A stretch of 64,000 nt of DNA from G963677445 sp963677445 (GCA_963677445.2 CAXXGF010000002.1:62001-126000); one strand, 5' to 3'. Positions 26,318 through 35,054 are shown, numbered from the stretch's first letter. Numbers and translations: made by a program. The notes: generated by a model from the sequence alone, not told the origin.

Positions 26318-26589
26318 ATTCTCATATAACGGCGGAATTCAGAGAGTTATTCAACAAACTTCCTGAAAGGGTAAAAAAAACTTCGAAAAGAAACTTTAAG
26401 ATCTGGAAGGAAAATCCGGATCACCCAGGTATTCAGTTTAAAAAAATTGATCCGAATCAGCCGATTTTTTCTGTGAGAGTGGGAATTGGATGGAGAGCTG
26501 TCGGAGTGATTGAGAAAGAAAGCAATACAATTATTTGGTTCTGGATAGGTTCACACGCTGATTATGAAAAATTGATCAGATCATTGTAA
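26314..26589 (+). CDS. RelE/HigB-like toxin
   Basis: A 91-residue basic protein of the RelE/ParE superfamily type: EFRELFNKLPERVKKTSKRNFKIWKENPDHPGIQFKKI, then SVRVGIGWRAVGVIEKESNTIIWFWIGSHADYEKLI. The PGIQFKKI, VRVGIGWRAVG and WFWIGSHADYE pattern matches the beta-sheet core and C-terminal segment of HigB/RelE-like ribosome-associated mRNA interferases. The gene starts at GTG 26314, overlapping the antitoxin stop. Target and active residues cannot be confirmed from sequence alone. Confidence 0.75.
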   Translation: MNSHITAEFRELFNKLPERVKKTSKRNFKIWKENPDHPGIQFKKIDPNQPIFSVRVGIGWRAVGVIEKESNTIIWFWIGSHADYEKLIRSL

Positions 26590-26765
26590 TATTTCATCAT
26601 TCCAACCGAAGGTGAACTTCAATATGTGTTTATGTGAAATCAACGATGATTTTTTCTAACGGTGTAAAAGCCCGGATTGTGCTTTGGAGTCATTGGTCCC
26701 ACTTTAAAAAATCAGATAATTCTTTAATCATGATATAGGATTGTAAATGCGACGAGGATTTTAAT

Positions 26766-27143
26766 ATGGATGAAAATGAAGTATCCTATAGCTGTATTGG
26801 TATCGCGATTGAGCTACATAAAACTATTGGGCCGGGATTATTGGAATCGGCATATGAAAACGCGCTCGTTTATGATTTAAGGGAAGCGGGATCTAATATT
26901 GAGCAGCAATTGGCCTTGCCTTTTGTTTACAAAGAGGTCAGGCAGGATGTTGGCTGCCGTATCGATATTATGGCAAACAGGAAAGTTATTATTGAAGTAA
27001 AAGCGGTTGAGACCCTCTTGCCTGTTCATTATGCGCAATTGCTGACTTATCTGAAATTATCAGGGATTAAACTGGGCTTACTCATCAACTTTAATAGCAA
27101 AATCTTAAAAAATGATATCCATAGAATTGTAAATAATCTTTGA
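26766..27143 (+). CDS. GxxExxY family protein (PDDEXK-like)
   Basis: A 125-residue protein of the GxxExxY family (PF13366). The naming motif is GPGLLESAY (residues ~21-29). A PDDEXK-like nuclease core follows: CRIDIMANRKVIIEVKAVETL, with Asp, the Glu-x-Lys pair (EVK) and HYAQLLTYLKLSG. Members are common in environmental genomes and their role is unknown. It has no operon partner; the toxin-antitoxin pair is 176 bases upstream. Confidence 0.85.
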   Translation: MDENEVSYSCIGIAIELHKTIGPGLLESAYENALVYDLREAGSNIEQQLALPFVYKEVRQDVGCRIDIMANRKVIIEVKAVETLLPVHYAQLLTYLKLSGIKLGLLINFNSKILKNDIHRIVNNL

Positions 27144-27541
27144 AGTTCTCTGAATTTCAACTTTTCATAATCATGTTTGTGCACTTAAAGGTGGTATTCC
27201 ACGCAAAGTACGCAAAGGTAATAATACGCTGAGAACGCAAAGCAAAGAGAAAATGAGCTCTGTTCATTAAATTCCGGATTTTAATATTTTTTAATGTTTT
27301 CTCTGCGATCTTCGCGTTCCTTTTCTCTTGGCGCCCTTCGCGATCTTTTTCTCTTAGCGCCCTTTGCGTGGAATATCTGTCGGGTAGCTGATTAGTATTT
27401 TTACCAGCTCTACATATCTCGATCTTACACGTCATTGTATTTGACAAATAAATCTTCCCATCACAGCATTATAGATATTTTCCCCCGCCTGCCATTAAAT
27501 TAACACCGGCAGGGAGGGAATGGAAGGGGTAAACTTATTTA
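27144..27541. repeat. Intergenic region with a 179-base inverted-repeat element
   Basis: No gene. Arms ATTCCACGCAAAG (27196-27208) and CTTTGCGTGGAAT (27362-27374) are exact inverted copies. Between them lie repeated ACGCAAAG- and CTCTTNGCGCCCTT-type words. The structure resembles a non-autonomous, MITE-like or REP element rather than a gene; no target duplication was established. Confidence 0.6.
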
Positions 27542-28327
27542 TCACCACTCGAGGTATTCATCCTCGCCGATTAATTCTTCGAGTCGCCGGTTGATAATTT
27601 TTTCCTTATTCGCTTTCCTGGTTTTCATTGATTTCTTTAATTCATCAATCTTTTTTTCCAGTTCCGCAACTTCAGATTCTCTCTCCTTTTCTTTGAGCTC
27701 AAATAATCTCTGAAGTTTTTCCTTTAGCTCCGCTTTAATTTCTTTCTTCTTAGCGGCAGTTTCTTCTTCATACTTCGCTCCCAGCACCTCGGTCAATACT
27801 TCCAGTTCGGTAATTTCCTGGTTTCTTTTGCTCTGCTGCTCATTGAACTCATGAAAACGGGGCAGATCCCACCTTTTGAACTTTAGCTCACGAAGTATTT
27901 TATGATATTTCTCAGGATTCAGCTCCTTTATTTTATCGAGCTCGACATAAACCTTTTTATCAAGACCGGGTAAATAATTTGTGGCTGCTTCAGGATGGAC
28001 ATATTCGATCTTTCCTATTTTCATCACTATGTTGAGCGCTTCTGTTTTACCTGCCTGAATGTTTATATTCTCAAACTTTTCATTTTTATATATAGGGTGC
28101 CTGGCGGTTACTGTATAGGTACCTTCAGGAATGTCGGTAATTACATATTTCCCGTCAAAACCTGTTGAAGCTTTAAGCTCTGCTCCCGAAATTTCGATAG
28201 TAACTCCCACGATAATGTTATGTCCGGCAGAATCGGTCACTTTTCCTTTAAGGATCCCCGTCGCCTGGGCGGACATAGATGCTGATAATAAACATAAATA
28301 TAAAATTATTCTAAGGTGGTTTAACAT
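27542..28327 (-). CDS. Exported carboxypeptidase-regulatory/coiled-coil protein
   Basis: A 261-residue exported protein. After a signal peptide (cleavage near MSAQA), residues ~25-105 are a CarboxypepD_reg (Ig-like) domain: LKGKVTDSAGHNIIVGVTIE, GFDGKYVITDIPEGTYTVTA. Residues ~165-250 form a long charged coiled coil rich in Glu and Lys, ending in DEYLEW. It is the third gene of an operon after an ECF sigma factor and its anti-sigma, 12 bases downstream of the latter. A structural or sensory envelope role is likely; no enzyme motif is seen. Confidence 0.75.
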   Translation of the reverse strand: MLNHLRIILYLCLLSASMSAQATGILKGKVTDSAGHNIIVGVTIEISGAELKASTGFDGKYVITDIPEGTYTVTARHPIYKNEKFENINIQAGKTEALNIVMKIGKIEYVHPEAATNYLPGLDKKVYVELDKIKELNPEKYHKILRELKFKRWDLPRFHEFNEQQSKRNQEITELEVLTEVLGAKYEEETAAKKKEIKAELKEKLQRLFELKEKERESEVAELEKKIDELKKSMKTRKANKEKIINRRLEELIGEDEYLEW

Positions 28328-28339
28328 TTTATCCTCCGT

Positions 28340-28924
28340 TTATAAAGTTTCTTCATTCAGTTCACGTTCAAGTTTTGAAATTTTGTTCGATATTTCATTT
28401 ACAGTATAAATCCAGTCATCCTCCGAAATCTGTTTCACAACAAAATCTTTATAATCTTCAATTTCAATCGCGTTAAATTTGTCTTCAACTGTTTCAATTT
28501 TTTCTGTAACAGCGCCCCCTTCCCAATCAAAGATATTCTGAAAATCTTTTTCGATTGAACCGGGTTGGCTGAATATTATCAGAAGTGTGACAGCCGCAAT
28601 TGTTAATCCGCCTCCGAGCGCGAGCCGGAATGAAAACGAGGAAGAAGGCGCTGTATCCCTGAGCAGCCTTTCAAGAAGGTTTGAAACTTTTTCGAAAAAT
28701 TCCCCTCCCCCGACTGCTCTTCCTATCATTTTTTCAAATGTTTCCTCGCCAAGCTCAAATTTTTCATCCGGTTTTGTATTCTCAAGAAAATCACGAATAT
28801 TCTCATATTCCTGCTTCAAGAGGGGATCGATATTTATTCTGTTCTCAAATTGTTCCTTTTCAGCGCGATTTAGTTCGCCCGAAAGGTAAAGGTAAATTTT
28901 ATCTTCAAATCTGTTGTCAGGCAT
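28340..28924 (-). CDS. Anti-sigma factor (membrane)
   Basis: A 194-residue protein with an N-terminal cytosolic region (EDKIYLYLSGELNRAEKEQFENRIN, the usual anti-sigma start without a zinc motif), one transmembrane segment near residues 105-125 (FRLALGGGLTIAAVTLLIIF) and an acidic periplasmic tail. It overlaps the sigma gene by eight bases (ATGCCTGA), so the two are translationally coupled. By position and architecture it holds the sigma factor at the membrane. Confidence 0.8.
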   Translation of the reverse strand: MPDNRFEDKIYLYLSGELNRAEKEQFENRINIDPLLKQEYENIRDFLENTKPDEKFELGEETFEKMIGRAVGGGEFFEKVSNLLERLLRDTAPSSSFSFRLALGGGLTIAAVTLLIIFSQPGSIEKDFQNIFDWEGGAVTEKIETVEDKFNAIEIEDYKDFVVKQISEDDWIYTVNEISNKISKLERELNEETL

Positions 28925-29450
28925 AAATACTCCTGAGTTGTTTTCTCAATTTTTTTACCGCGTAATGCATGTGACTGATAACAGTATTAAGCGGTTCACC
29001 GGTTATTTCGGAAATTTCCCTGAAACTGAAACCCGAGTCCTGGCGTAAAATGAACACAGTCCTTTGACCCGAAGGCAGCTTTTCAAGCGCCTTATAAACC
29101 ATTCCCGCCGATTCTTTCAGAATTAGTTCCTCCGCCGGATCGGGACTTCCGTTTTCAATTCTGTTATCATCTCTCTCTTCGGCTGTAAGTTTCTTTCTCC
29201 TGTAAAAATCTATCGCGGTATTATGAGCGATGGTAAAAAGCCATGAAGAGAACTTTTGATAGTCGCTGAAGTTATTTAATCCTTTCCAGACTTTAATCAG
29301 GGTTTCCTGCAAAATATCTTCGGCAGTTTCCCTTTCTCCGCTGTAGCGGCAGAGATAGTTAAAAAGTCGATCTTTATAAGGATGAAGCAGCCGGGCAAAT
29401 GATCTTTGATCTCCCGATTTACTCATATTTATTAATTCTGCTTCCGTCAT
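28917..29450 (-). CDS. ECF RNA polymerase sigma factor
   Basis: A 177-residue sigma-70 family protein of the ECF type. Region 2 spans residues ~20-90 (LLHPYKDRLFNYLCRYSGER, AEDILQETLIKVWKGL, SSWLFTIAHNTAIDFYRRKK). Region 4 spans ~118-172 (LEKLPSGQRTVFILRQDSGFS, EISEITGEPLNTVISHMHYA). It heads an operon with a membrane anti-sigma and an exported coiled-coil protein. The 66-base divergent spacer to the aldolase-like gene holds both promoters; the sigma factor may control itself, which the sequence alone cannot show. Confidence 0.9.
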   Translation of the reverse strand: MTEAELINMSKSGDQRSFARLLHPYKDRLFNYLCRYSGERETAEDILQETLIKVWKGLNNFSDYQKFSSWLFTIAHNTAIDFYRRKKLTAEERDDNRIENGSPDPAEELILKESAGMVYKALEKLPSGQRTVFILRQDSGFSFREISEITGEPLNTVISHMHYAVKKLRKQLRSIYA

Positions 29451-29516
29451 AATTTCCTTAATTTTGTATATTTCTGTTTATGTAAACGTAAGAAATCGGG
29501 ATTAATTGTATAGGAT

Positions 29517-30659
29517 ATGAAAATAATGAAAAAAAAGAGAGAACTCACGGAAATAAAAAATTTCCCGGCCGCTATCGTCGATATGGACAGGGTTAAGAAA
29601 AATATCAAAAAAGCAGCGGAATTCTGTCGTGAAAAAAATACCAGGTTCCGTCCCCATTTTAAAACACACCAGTCACTTAAAATAGGGGAGATATTCCGTG
29701 AAGAGGGAGTGGAGTCTATCGCGGTTTCATCGGGAGCTATGGCCGGTTATTTTGTTTCGGGGGGATGGAAAGATATAACTCTGGCTATTGTTAATCCTTT
29801 GCATGAAATAAAAACCATTAATAAAATCGGGACTGAAATCAGGCTTAATCTTCTTGTGGATAATTTAGAGGCGCTGGAATATTTTGCCGGTAATCTGACC
29901 GGGATTCATGATATCTGGCTGAAAATTGACGCCGGTTATGGCAGAACCGGCTTGAACCATCGATATTATGAAGAGATTCAAAAAGCGGCGATTTTTGTTG
30001 AGCGGAATAAAAAAATGAATTTTGCCGGTCTTCTTTCTCATTTCGGGGATACCTATCATTATAGTGAAAAAGAAGAAAGAAGGAGGTTTTGTAAATTATC
30101 ACTTGACAGAATTGTATCAGTGAAGAATAAACTTGGAAAATACCTCGGAAGGGGCGTTTGCATATCCATCGGGGATACTCCCTCATTTGGACTAATTGAT
30201 GATTATCAGGATATCAGCGAATTGCGCCCCGGTAATTTTGTGTTTTATGATCTCATGCAGCTTGATGCAGGAGTGTGTAACCAGACTGAGCCCGCGATGG
30301 CGGTATTATGTCCTGTTATCGGAGTTTATCATGATGAAAACAAAATTGCCATTCATGGGGGAGCCGTGCATTTATCGAAGGAATATATTACGGGCGAAGG
30401 GGGAGAGAAAATCTATGGCAGGGTTATCGGTTTTGATGATAATGGATTTACCAAAACGGATAATGACTTATCACTCATTTCTCTTTCACAGGAACATGGC
30501 ATAATAAAAACAGCGGGGAAAATGCCTGAAGATATCAATACGGGAGATATCCTCGCGATATTGCCTGTCCATTCCTGCCTCGCCGCGAACATGTTTGATA
30601 AATACCACACCTTCAATGGAAAAGTAATCGACCGCTTTTGCCATTGCGCCGGCAGTTGA
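29517..30659 (+). CDS. D-threonine aldolase / D-serine dehydratase-like enzyme
   Basis: A 380-residue PLP enzyme with an alanine-racemase-type N-terminal barrel and a C-terminal D-serine-dehydratase-like domain. The PLP lysine is Lys49 in FRPHFKTHQS. Other markers are LKIDAGYGRTGL, GGAVHLSKEYI, LSQEHG and the metal-binding PVHSCLAANMFDKY (His, Cys) near residue 355. It should cleave D-threonine-like beta-hydroxy amino acids or deaminate D-serine; the two cannot be separated here. ATG 29517 has AGGAT just upstream; a second ATG three codons later is an alternative. It is divergent from the ECF operon. Confidence 0.85.
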   Translation: MKIMKKKRELTEIKNFPAAIVDMDRVKKNIKKAAEFCREKNTRFRPHFKTHQSLKIGEIFREEGVESIAVSSGAMAGYFVSGGWKDITLAIVNPLHEIKTINKIGTEIRLNLLVDNLEALEYFAGNLTGIHDIWLKIDAGYGRTGLNHRYYEEIQKAAIFVERNKKMNFAGLLSHFGDTYHYSEKEERRRFCKLSLDRIVSVKNKLGKYLGRGVCISIGDTPSFGLIDDYQDISELRPGNFVFYDLMQLDAGVCNQTEPAMAVLCPVIGVYHDENKIAIHGGAVHLSKEYITGEGGEKIYGRVIGFDDNGFTKTDNDLSLISLSQEHGIIKTAGKMPEDINTGDILAILPVHSCLAANMFDKYHTFNGKVIDRFCHCAGS

Positions 30660-30887
30660 AATAGATAATATTTATTCCGGATGAGTTGAACACTCCGATA
30701 ATTACCCTGCCGGGATAGCTGGATTAAAAAGATAACAGGGTATAAGGAATCAATCGAAATCCAAATCGAAGTTGTAATCGAAATAGGGTTTAAAAAATCA
30801 GAGTAAGCACAAGGAGTATGAGTAAGAGTATAATGACCGGTTAAGGTGATGGTGGTTGAGTTGTCCATTTTGTCTCGGGGGGATAAT

Positions 30888-30910
30888 ATGGTGTACCTGG
30901 CGGCACACCG
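30888..30910. repeat. Short hairpin repeat GGTGTACC...ACACC
   Basis: A 23-base element whose reverse complement recurs at 60364-60386 with one mismatch. GGTGT and ACACC ends let it fold as a small hairpin, in the style of REP sequences. Confidence 0.65.
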
Positions 30911-31187
30911 CACATTTTGTTTTATTCTTTTTACCAATATGCTGTCCCTAACGGGATAAATCATCTTATATTCATTTTTATAAATGCCAGGATATGGGCA
31001 AAATATTGGTAGAAAACGAGAATGAATAACTCCGCGCCTTCAGGCCGGAGACCCCGGGCTAAGTTGGCCACACCCCGGGGATTTAGCCCAAAGAACGGTT
31101 GGGAGGAAAATAACTGTATGAGCGCAATCCAACCCCGTCATTGTCTGAACCATGATTAAAGGATTTATGGATTACATAATTATTTTT

Positions 31188-31235
31188 GGTATCGGTATCG
31201 GTATCGGTATCGGTATCGGTATCGGTATCGGTATC
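31188..31235. repeat. Hexanucleotide tandem repeat (GGTATC)8
   Basis: Eight perfect copies of GGTATC at the end of an intergenic repeat module. The sister unit near 31704 has only three copies, so copy number varies between units. Confidence 0.95.
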
Positions 31236-31993
31236 GGCTTTAAGAAATCAGGGCAAGATGACCAAAGCTGCGGGGTTGTTCATTTTGTCCTGGGGGGTGG
31301 GTGGGATTATTCCGTAAGAAGTTAAATTCTACGCAAAATGGCAAAATTTTATCGTACTCATGGAACAGTTACTCATAATTATACTCGTTTTCGAATAATC
31401 CGAGCGTTTTTAAAAGACGAGTACGAAGTAAGATTACGAGAACGATTACGATTCATTTTTGGGATTTCATTTTTTTCTGGCTTGCCAGTTTATAATTAAG
31501 ATGTTTGAAGATTTCAAGCTTATATAAAACTGATTTTTAAATAACTCCGCGCCTTCAGGCCGGAGACCCCGGGCTAAGTTGGCCACACCCCCGGGGCTTT
31601 AGCCCAAAGAACGGTTGGGAGGAAAATAACTGTATTAGCGCAATCCAACCCCGTCATTGTCTAAACCATGATTGAAGGATTTATGGATTACATGATTATT
31701 TTTCGGTATCGGTATCGGTATCGAAAAATCAGAGTATGAGTAAGAGTAGGAGCTTAATGACAGGATAGGTGACGGCGGCGGAGTTGTTCATTTTGTCCTG
31801 TGGAGCGGGATTATGATGTCTTATTAAATCCAGCTATGTTAAAAAGAATTGATAACGAGTTGAATGATTATAAATATTTTCTACAAATTATTGGATAAAT
31901 AGATCAGTATTTACAATTTTGCGGTAGAGAAAATTCATGAATTTGCTCTACTGTGGTTATATCAATATTTTTACACATTTTATGACTGGAAAA

Positions 31994-32230
31994 ATGAAAA
32001 AACATATTCAAAACATTACCGGTCTTCTGGTGATGATCTCATTGCTTTTTGTATTCAACGGCTGCGGGGAAAGCGGCAATAAAAAGCTCCCTGAGCTGGA
32101 TGATCTCATTCAGAAGAAGGAGCTTAAAAAAAAGGAGCTCGACAGTCTGAAAACCGAACTGGATAAACTGAAAGCCCAAAAGGACTCTCTCGATCAAAAA
32201 CTTAAAAAGGAAGAGAAAAAAAGTGATTAG
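31994..32230 (+). CDS. Small coiled-coil lipoprotein
   Basis: A 78-residue lipoprotein. The signal peptide ends in FNGC (Cys near residue 21), and the mature part is a single charged coiled coil: LIQKKELKKKELDSLKTEL, LDKLKAQKDSLDQKLKKEEK. The ATG at 31994 with GGA just before it is preferred; ATG 31982 is possible. Small Lys/Glu-rich lipoproteins of this kind may tether envelope layers, as Braun-type lipoproteins do, but no such link is shown. It stands alone and faces the thioesterase gene. Confidence 0.7.
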   Translation: MKKHIQNITGLLVMISLLFVFNGCGESGNKKLPELDDLIQKKELKKKELDSLKTELDKLKAQKDSLDQKLKKEEKKSD

Positions 32231-32257
32231 AATGGAGAAATTACAATTTTCTCCATT
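32231..32257 (+). terminator. Bidirectional hairpin between convergent genes
   Basis: Stem AATGGAGAAA/TTTCTCCATT-type around a short loop, followed by TTCATTTTAATT. It starts directly after the lipoprotein stop and overlaps the last codons of the convergent thioesterase gene. Confidence 0.6.
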
Positions 32258-32981
32258 TCATTTTAATTCTGCTCATTTCGGCGTTATCTGAAGCGCGGGT
32301 AATATTATGAAGAAATTCATTATTTCCCAGGTCCGATCTGTTGATGGTAATTTTTTCACCACCTTCAGCTTCGTTTAAAAAATTAATGACCATTTCTGCC
32401 GGATCATTATTTTTGATAAAGTCTATCGGGTAGCTGTTCATAATAAACTCAATATACTTTACATTATTAAGATGTGCGTGAACATCAATATCGCTGTAGC
32501 GAATCTGGTTTTCTGTTGAATGTTCCGGATTTTCAACTTTTTTCAGTTTTTCGGCATACTCTGAAAAATTTTCCATTATTTTCTCAAACTTTGTATCTCC
32601 AAGATAGCTGCTTACCCGTTGCGGACGGCGGCTGCCGATATCGATAACCAACCAGGTTGAGGTGGCTTTTCCGCAGGGGCTGCCATCCTGATCATAAATT
32701 CTGTGATCGCGGTAGCAGAAAAGATTATCCATTCCCGAGGGCCATGTTTCCACGCTTAAGTTCTCCTGCCACCGGGGAAAATAGTCCATCTGAAGCCTGA
32801 GTCGCGAAAGCACCCAGATCATATTCTTTGTAAGCAGCGATTTATATCCAAGTCCGAGTTTCTCGGCATGCTGCCAGGCAGTTTCCTGCATAAACTGCAT
32901 AATAGCTGTAATTGTCGCTCTGCCTTTAAAATCGGCTTCGTATGAGTGTACTGAAAAATCCCGTTTTAATCTGTTTATCAT
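32241..32981 (-). CDS. Acyl-ACP thioesterase (FatA-like)
   Basis: A 246-residue double hot-dog protein of the bacterial acyl-[ACP] thioesterase family (PF01643). The first hot dog has FKGRATITAIMQFMQETAWQHA and WVLSRLRLQMDYFPRW; the second has QIRYSDIDVHAHLNNVKYIEF, where D, H and NN are the expected catalytic and binding residues. It should release fatty acids from acyl carrier protein in the cytosol. Length is normal. It is monocistronic and divergent from the sigma-like gene at 33117. Confidence 0.85.
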   Translation of the reverse strand: MINRLKRDFSVHSYEADFKGRATITAIMQFMQETAWQHAEKLGLGYKSLLTKNMIWVLSRLRLQMDYFPRWQENLSVETWPSGMDNLFCYRDHRIYDQDGSPCGKATSTWLVIDIGSRRPQRVSSYLGDTKFEKIMENFSEYAEKLKKVENPEHSTENQIRYSDIDVHAHLNNVKYIEFIMNSYPIDFIKNNDPAEMVINFLNEAEGGEKITINRSDLGNNEFLHNITRASDNAEMSRIKMKWRKL

Positions 32982-33116
32982 ACTTAATCACTTATGTTAA
33001 TTGATAAATCAAATTTATGTTAAAAGAAAGTCATAAAAAATATCAAAAATAATGACCATTATACGCTTTTTTTATATATTACATAAATATGCAAAAATGA
33101 AATGGAACAGTAATAA

Positions 33117-33734
33117 ATGCTCTCATCAGGAAGGAAAAACAAATATAGCAAAAAGGGGGAGAAAGAATTACTCCTTTTGTTCCGGAAAACAGGTTACGAG
33201 CAATATTTTGCTGAGTTTTTTTGCAGGTTTACCTATCCGCTTCTCGGAGTATGCCTCCGGTATCTTCATGATTTAGATGAATCGGTAAACGCGGTGATGA
33301 ATATTTATGAAATATCGGGGGAGAGCGCGAAAAAAAATGAAATAAAATCACCGCGCGCATGGTTATATAAACATGTTATTGAACATTGTTTTAATGTTGT
33401 CAGCATGAAGGAGGGGCCCGTCACGGGGGAATTCCCCGATAAGGGGGATATTAAATCGGCATATATGAAAGTTCAGGACTATCTTGATATGATAAGTCCC
33501 GAAGGAAGCGCCAAAAGGGAGGAAATATTTAACGCTATTAAAAATACTCTCAATGATAATGAAAAGATTTTGTTTGAAGATGTATTGATAAAGGAGAAGG
33601 GATTTACCGAAATTAATAAAATCAGGGGATTTTCATTAAGTGAAATAAAGGATTTGCTGAGAAGAGCAAAAAAGAAAATATATCTGAAACTTGAATTCCT
33701 TGAAGAGCGAAAAATGGCCAGAAGGAACAAATGA
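33117..33734 (+). CDS. Divergent sigma-70-like factor
   Basis: A 205-residue protein with a weak but recognisable ECF-type layout. A region-2-like helix bundle lies at residues ~25-100 (YFAEFFCRFTYPLLGVCLRYLHDLDESVNAV, SPRAWLYKHVIEHCFN) and a region-4-like helix-turn-helix at ~140-195 (LNDNEKILFEDVLIKEKGF, EINKIRGFSLSEIKDLLRRAKKKI). The conserved DxxQxTF and core-binding residues are degraded, so DNA or polymerase binding is uncertain. The downstream membrane TPR gene overlaps it by four bases (ATGA), the arrangement of a sigma/anti-sigma pair. Confidence 0.65.
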   Translation: MLSSGRKNKYSKKGEKELLLLFRKTGYEQYFAEFFCRFTYPLLGVCLRYLHDLDESVNAVMNIYEISGESAKKNEIKSPRAWLYKHVIEHCFNVVSMKEGPVTGEFPDKGDIKSAYMKVQDYLDMISPEGSAKREEIFNAIKNTLNDNEKILFEDVLIKEKGFTEINKIRGFSLSEIKDLLRRAKKKIYLKLEFLEERKMARRNK

Positions 33735-34438
33735 TGACCAGTGAAGAGTTGAAAAAATATGTTTCGGGGGAAGCTGACTGGGAACTCCGCAAAAGAATAC
33801 ACAATGAATTCATGCGGGATGATCTGTTCTGGGAGGCTTATCACGGCATAAGAGAATTTGGTGATAACTTAGAGGTTATCAGCGCTTCAAATGAAATAAA
33901 CGCGCGCATATCGGCCGGCCTGAAAAAAAATGCTGTTCCTTTATCGGTATATTTCATACTGCCTCTGGTTGCCCTGGTATTATTTTTCCTGTTTTATTTC
34001 ACCACAAAAGGGCCGGGAGATTATTTTAACGATTATTACAAAGTATATCCGGCAATCATGCATCTTCCCGATAGTCTTGCCGCCGGCGACACACTGGTTA
34101 AAGCTTTTTCATTTTATGATATGGGAGCATATAGCGAAGCCGGCGCTCTTTTCAGCAGATATTCCGAATTAAATAATTATTATCCTCCCTCTGTTTTTTA
34201 TTCCGCTGTGTGTGATATAGAGACCGGGAATATAAAGAGCGCGTCAAAAAAACTCTCGACTTTATTAAATCACAGCAACCTTGAATTCAGGGAGCAGGCA
34301 ATGTGGTATCAGGCGCTTATACTGATCAAATCGGGTGAATATGATAAAGCGAGAATATTCCTTGACCGGGTGGTTGAAGAAGGGGATTCATACAGCGCCC
34401 GCGGATCGGAGCTTCTGGATATTCTGCCCGGTAAGTAA
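33731..34438 (+). CDS. Membrane protein with TPR-like periplasmic domain, probable anti-sigma
   Basis: A 235-residue protein: a cytosolic N-terminus (MTSEELKKYVSGEADWELR, like the start of Bacteroidota anti-sigma factors), one transmembrane segment near residues 70-92 (VYFILPLVALVLFFLFYF), and a periplasmic helical region with TPR-like repeats (FSFYDMGAYSEAGALFSRY, SAVCDIETGNIKSASKKL, WYQALILIKSGEYDKARIF). It is coupled to the sigma-like gene by an ATGA overlap. The TPR part would bind a periplasmic partner or signal. Confidence 0.7.
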   Translation: MMTSEELKKYVSGEADWELRKRIHNEFMRDDLFWEAYHGIREFGDNLEVISASNEINARISAGLKKNAVPLSVYFILPLVALVLFFLFYFTTKGPGDYFNDYYKVYPAIMHLPDSLAAGDTLVKAFSFYDMGAYSEAGALFSRYSELNNYYPPSVFYSAVCDIETGNIKSASKKLSTLLNHSNLEFREQAMWYQALILIKSGEYDKARIFLDRVVEEGDSYSARGSELLDILPGK

Positions 34439-34595
34439 CGGCTCCGGAGCATTGCCGGTGTGCTCCCCCATAATAATACGGAGCATATCGTCGCAATTAA
34501 AGGAGCATGCGTTTATTACCGGGAGCACGGCGTGAGCGTTTGAGATGCAGGCAATTGTTAGTATTAAAGTTAATATCCATGTGGGAGCATGATAA

Positions 34596-35054
34596 ATGAA
34601 TAAAGAATATAAATACAGGGGCGCTGAGGTTTCGATCATTATTCAATTCAGGTTTTTGTCTGAGTTTTGTTCTGAGTGGTTCGCGACCGACTGGAAGCAG
34701 GTGAACCTGCCTGAAACAGATGATCCCGATTACAGGAGTCCCGAAAGTCTGCTGATACATCCCTTGCGTTCATCCGGAGGTTATCTGAAATGGATATGCT
34801 CAAATCTGGATCTGCCTGATCCGGAAATTGATGAAGTTCCCGGAGAAGTGAATTCGGCGGGAGAGATATTTGATTATCTCGATCATCTTAGAAAAAAGTG
34901 GATTGAACCGCTGCGAAATATTCCCATGGAAAAATTTCTTGATAAGACATATAAATCGAACTGGGGAGCATTCTACTGCGTCGACGCGATGCTTGAACAC
35001 GCGGCAATGCATCCACAGCGGCATCTGTATCAATTGAGAAGATTAAAAAGCTGA
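34596..35054 (+). CDS. DinB-like family protein
   Basis: A 152-residue helical protein of the DinB/YfiT-like superfamily. Probable metal-binding histidines lie in LIHPLRSSGGYLKW and in the C-terminal EHAAMHPQRHLYQL, the usual end of DinB-like domains. Members act as thiol-dependent transferases or are uncharacterised. It is followed 105 bases later by the PEP-domain gene. Confidence 0.75.
   Translation: MNKEYKYRGAEVSIIIQFRFLSEFCSEWFATDWKQVNLPETDDPDYRSPESLLIHPLRSSGGYLKWICSNLDLPDPEIDEVPGEVNSAGEIFDYLDHLRKKWIEPLRNIPMEKFLDKTYKSNWGAFYCVDAMLEHAAMHPQRHLYQLRRLKS

Larger units (their letters stand above)
30660..31936. repeat. Composite intergenic repeat array, two main units
   Basis: About 1.28 kb without a gene. 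Two near-identical units, from about 31024 and 31540, begin TAACTCCGCGCCTTCAGGCC, continue through ACCCCGGGCTAAG, TTTAGCCCAAAGAACGG, CAATCCAACCCCGTCATTG and AACCATGATTAAAGGATTTA, and end with GGTATC hexamers. Each is followed by a module ending in TTGTTCATTTTGTCC. A partial third unit lies at 30725-30890. ATCGAA-type short repeats (30750-30785), ATTACGA-type repeats (31430-31455) and a TTCTACGCAAAATGGCAAAAT copy (31326) are also present. The same modules occur at 15.5-16.4 kb and partly, inverted, at 43.1 and 46.0 kb. Confidence 0.8.

Noticed and set aside
31188..31235. GGTATC array considered as a CRISPR array or coding repeat
   Set aside because: Units are six bases without spacers and no frame is open through the region.
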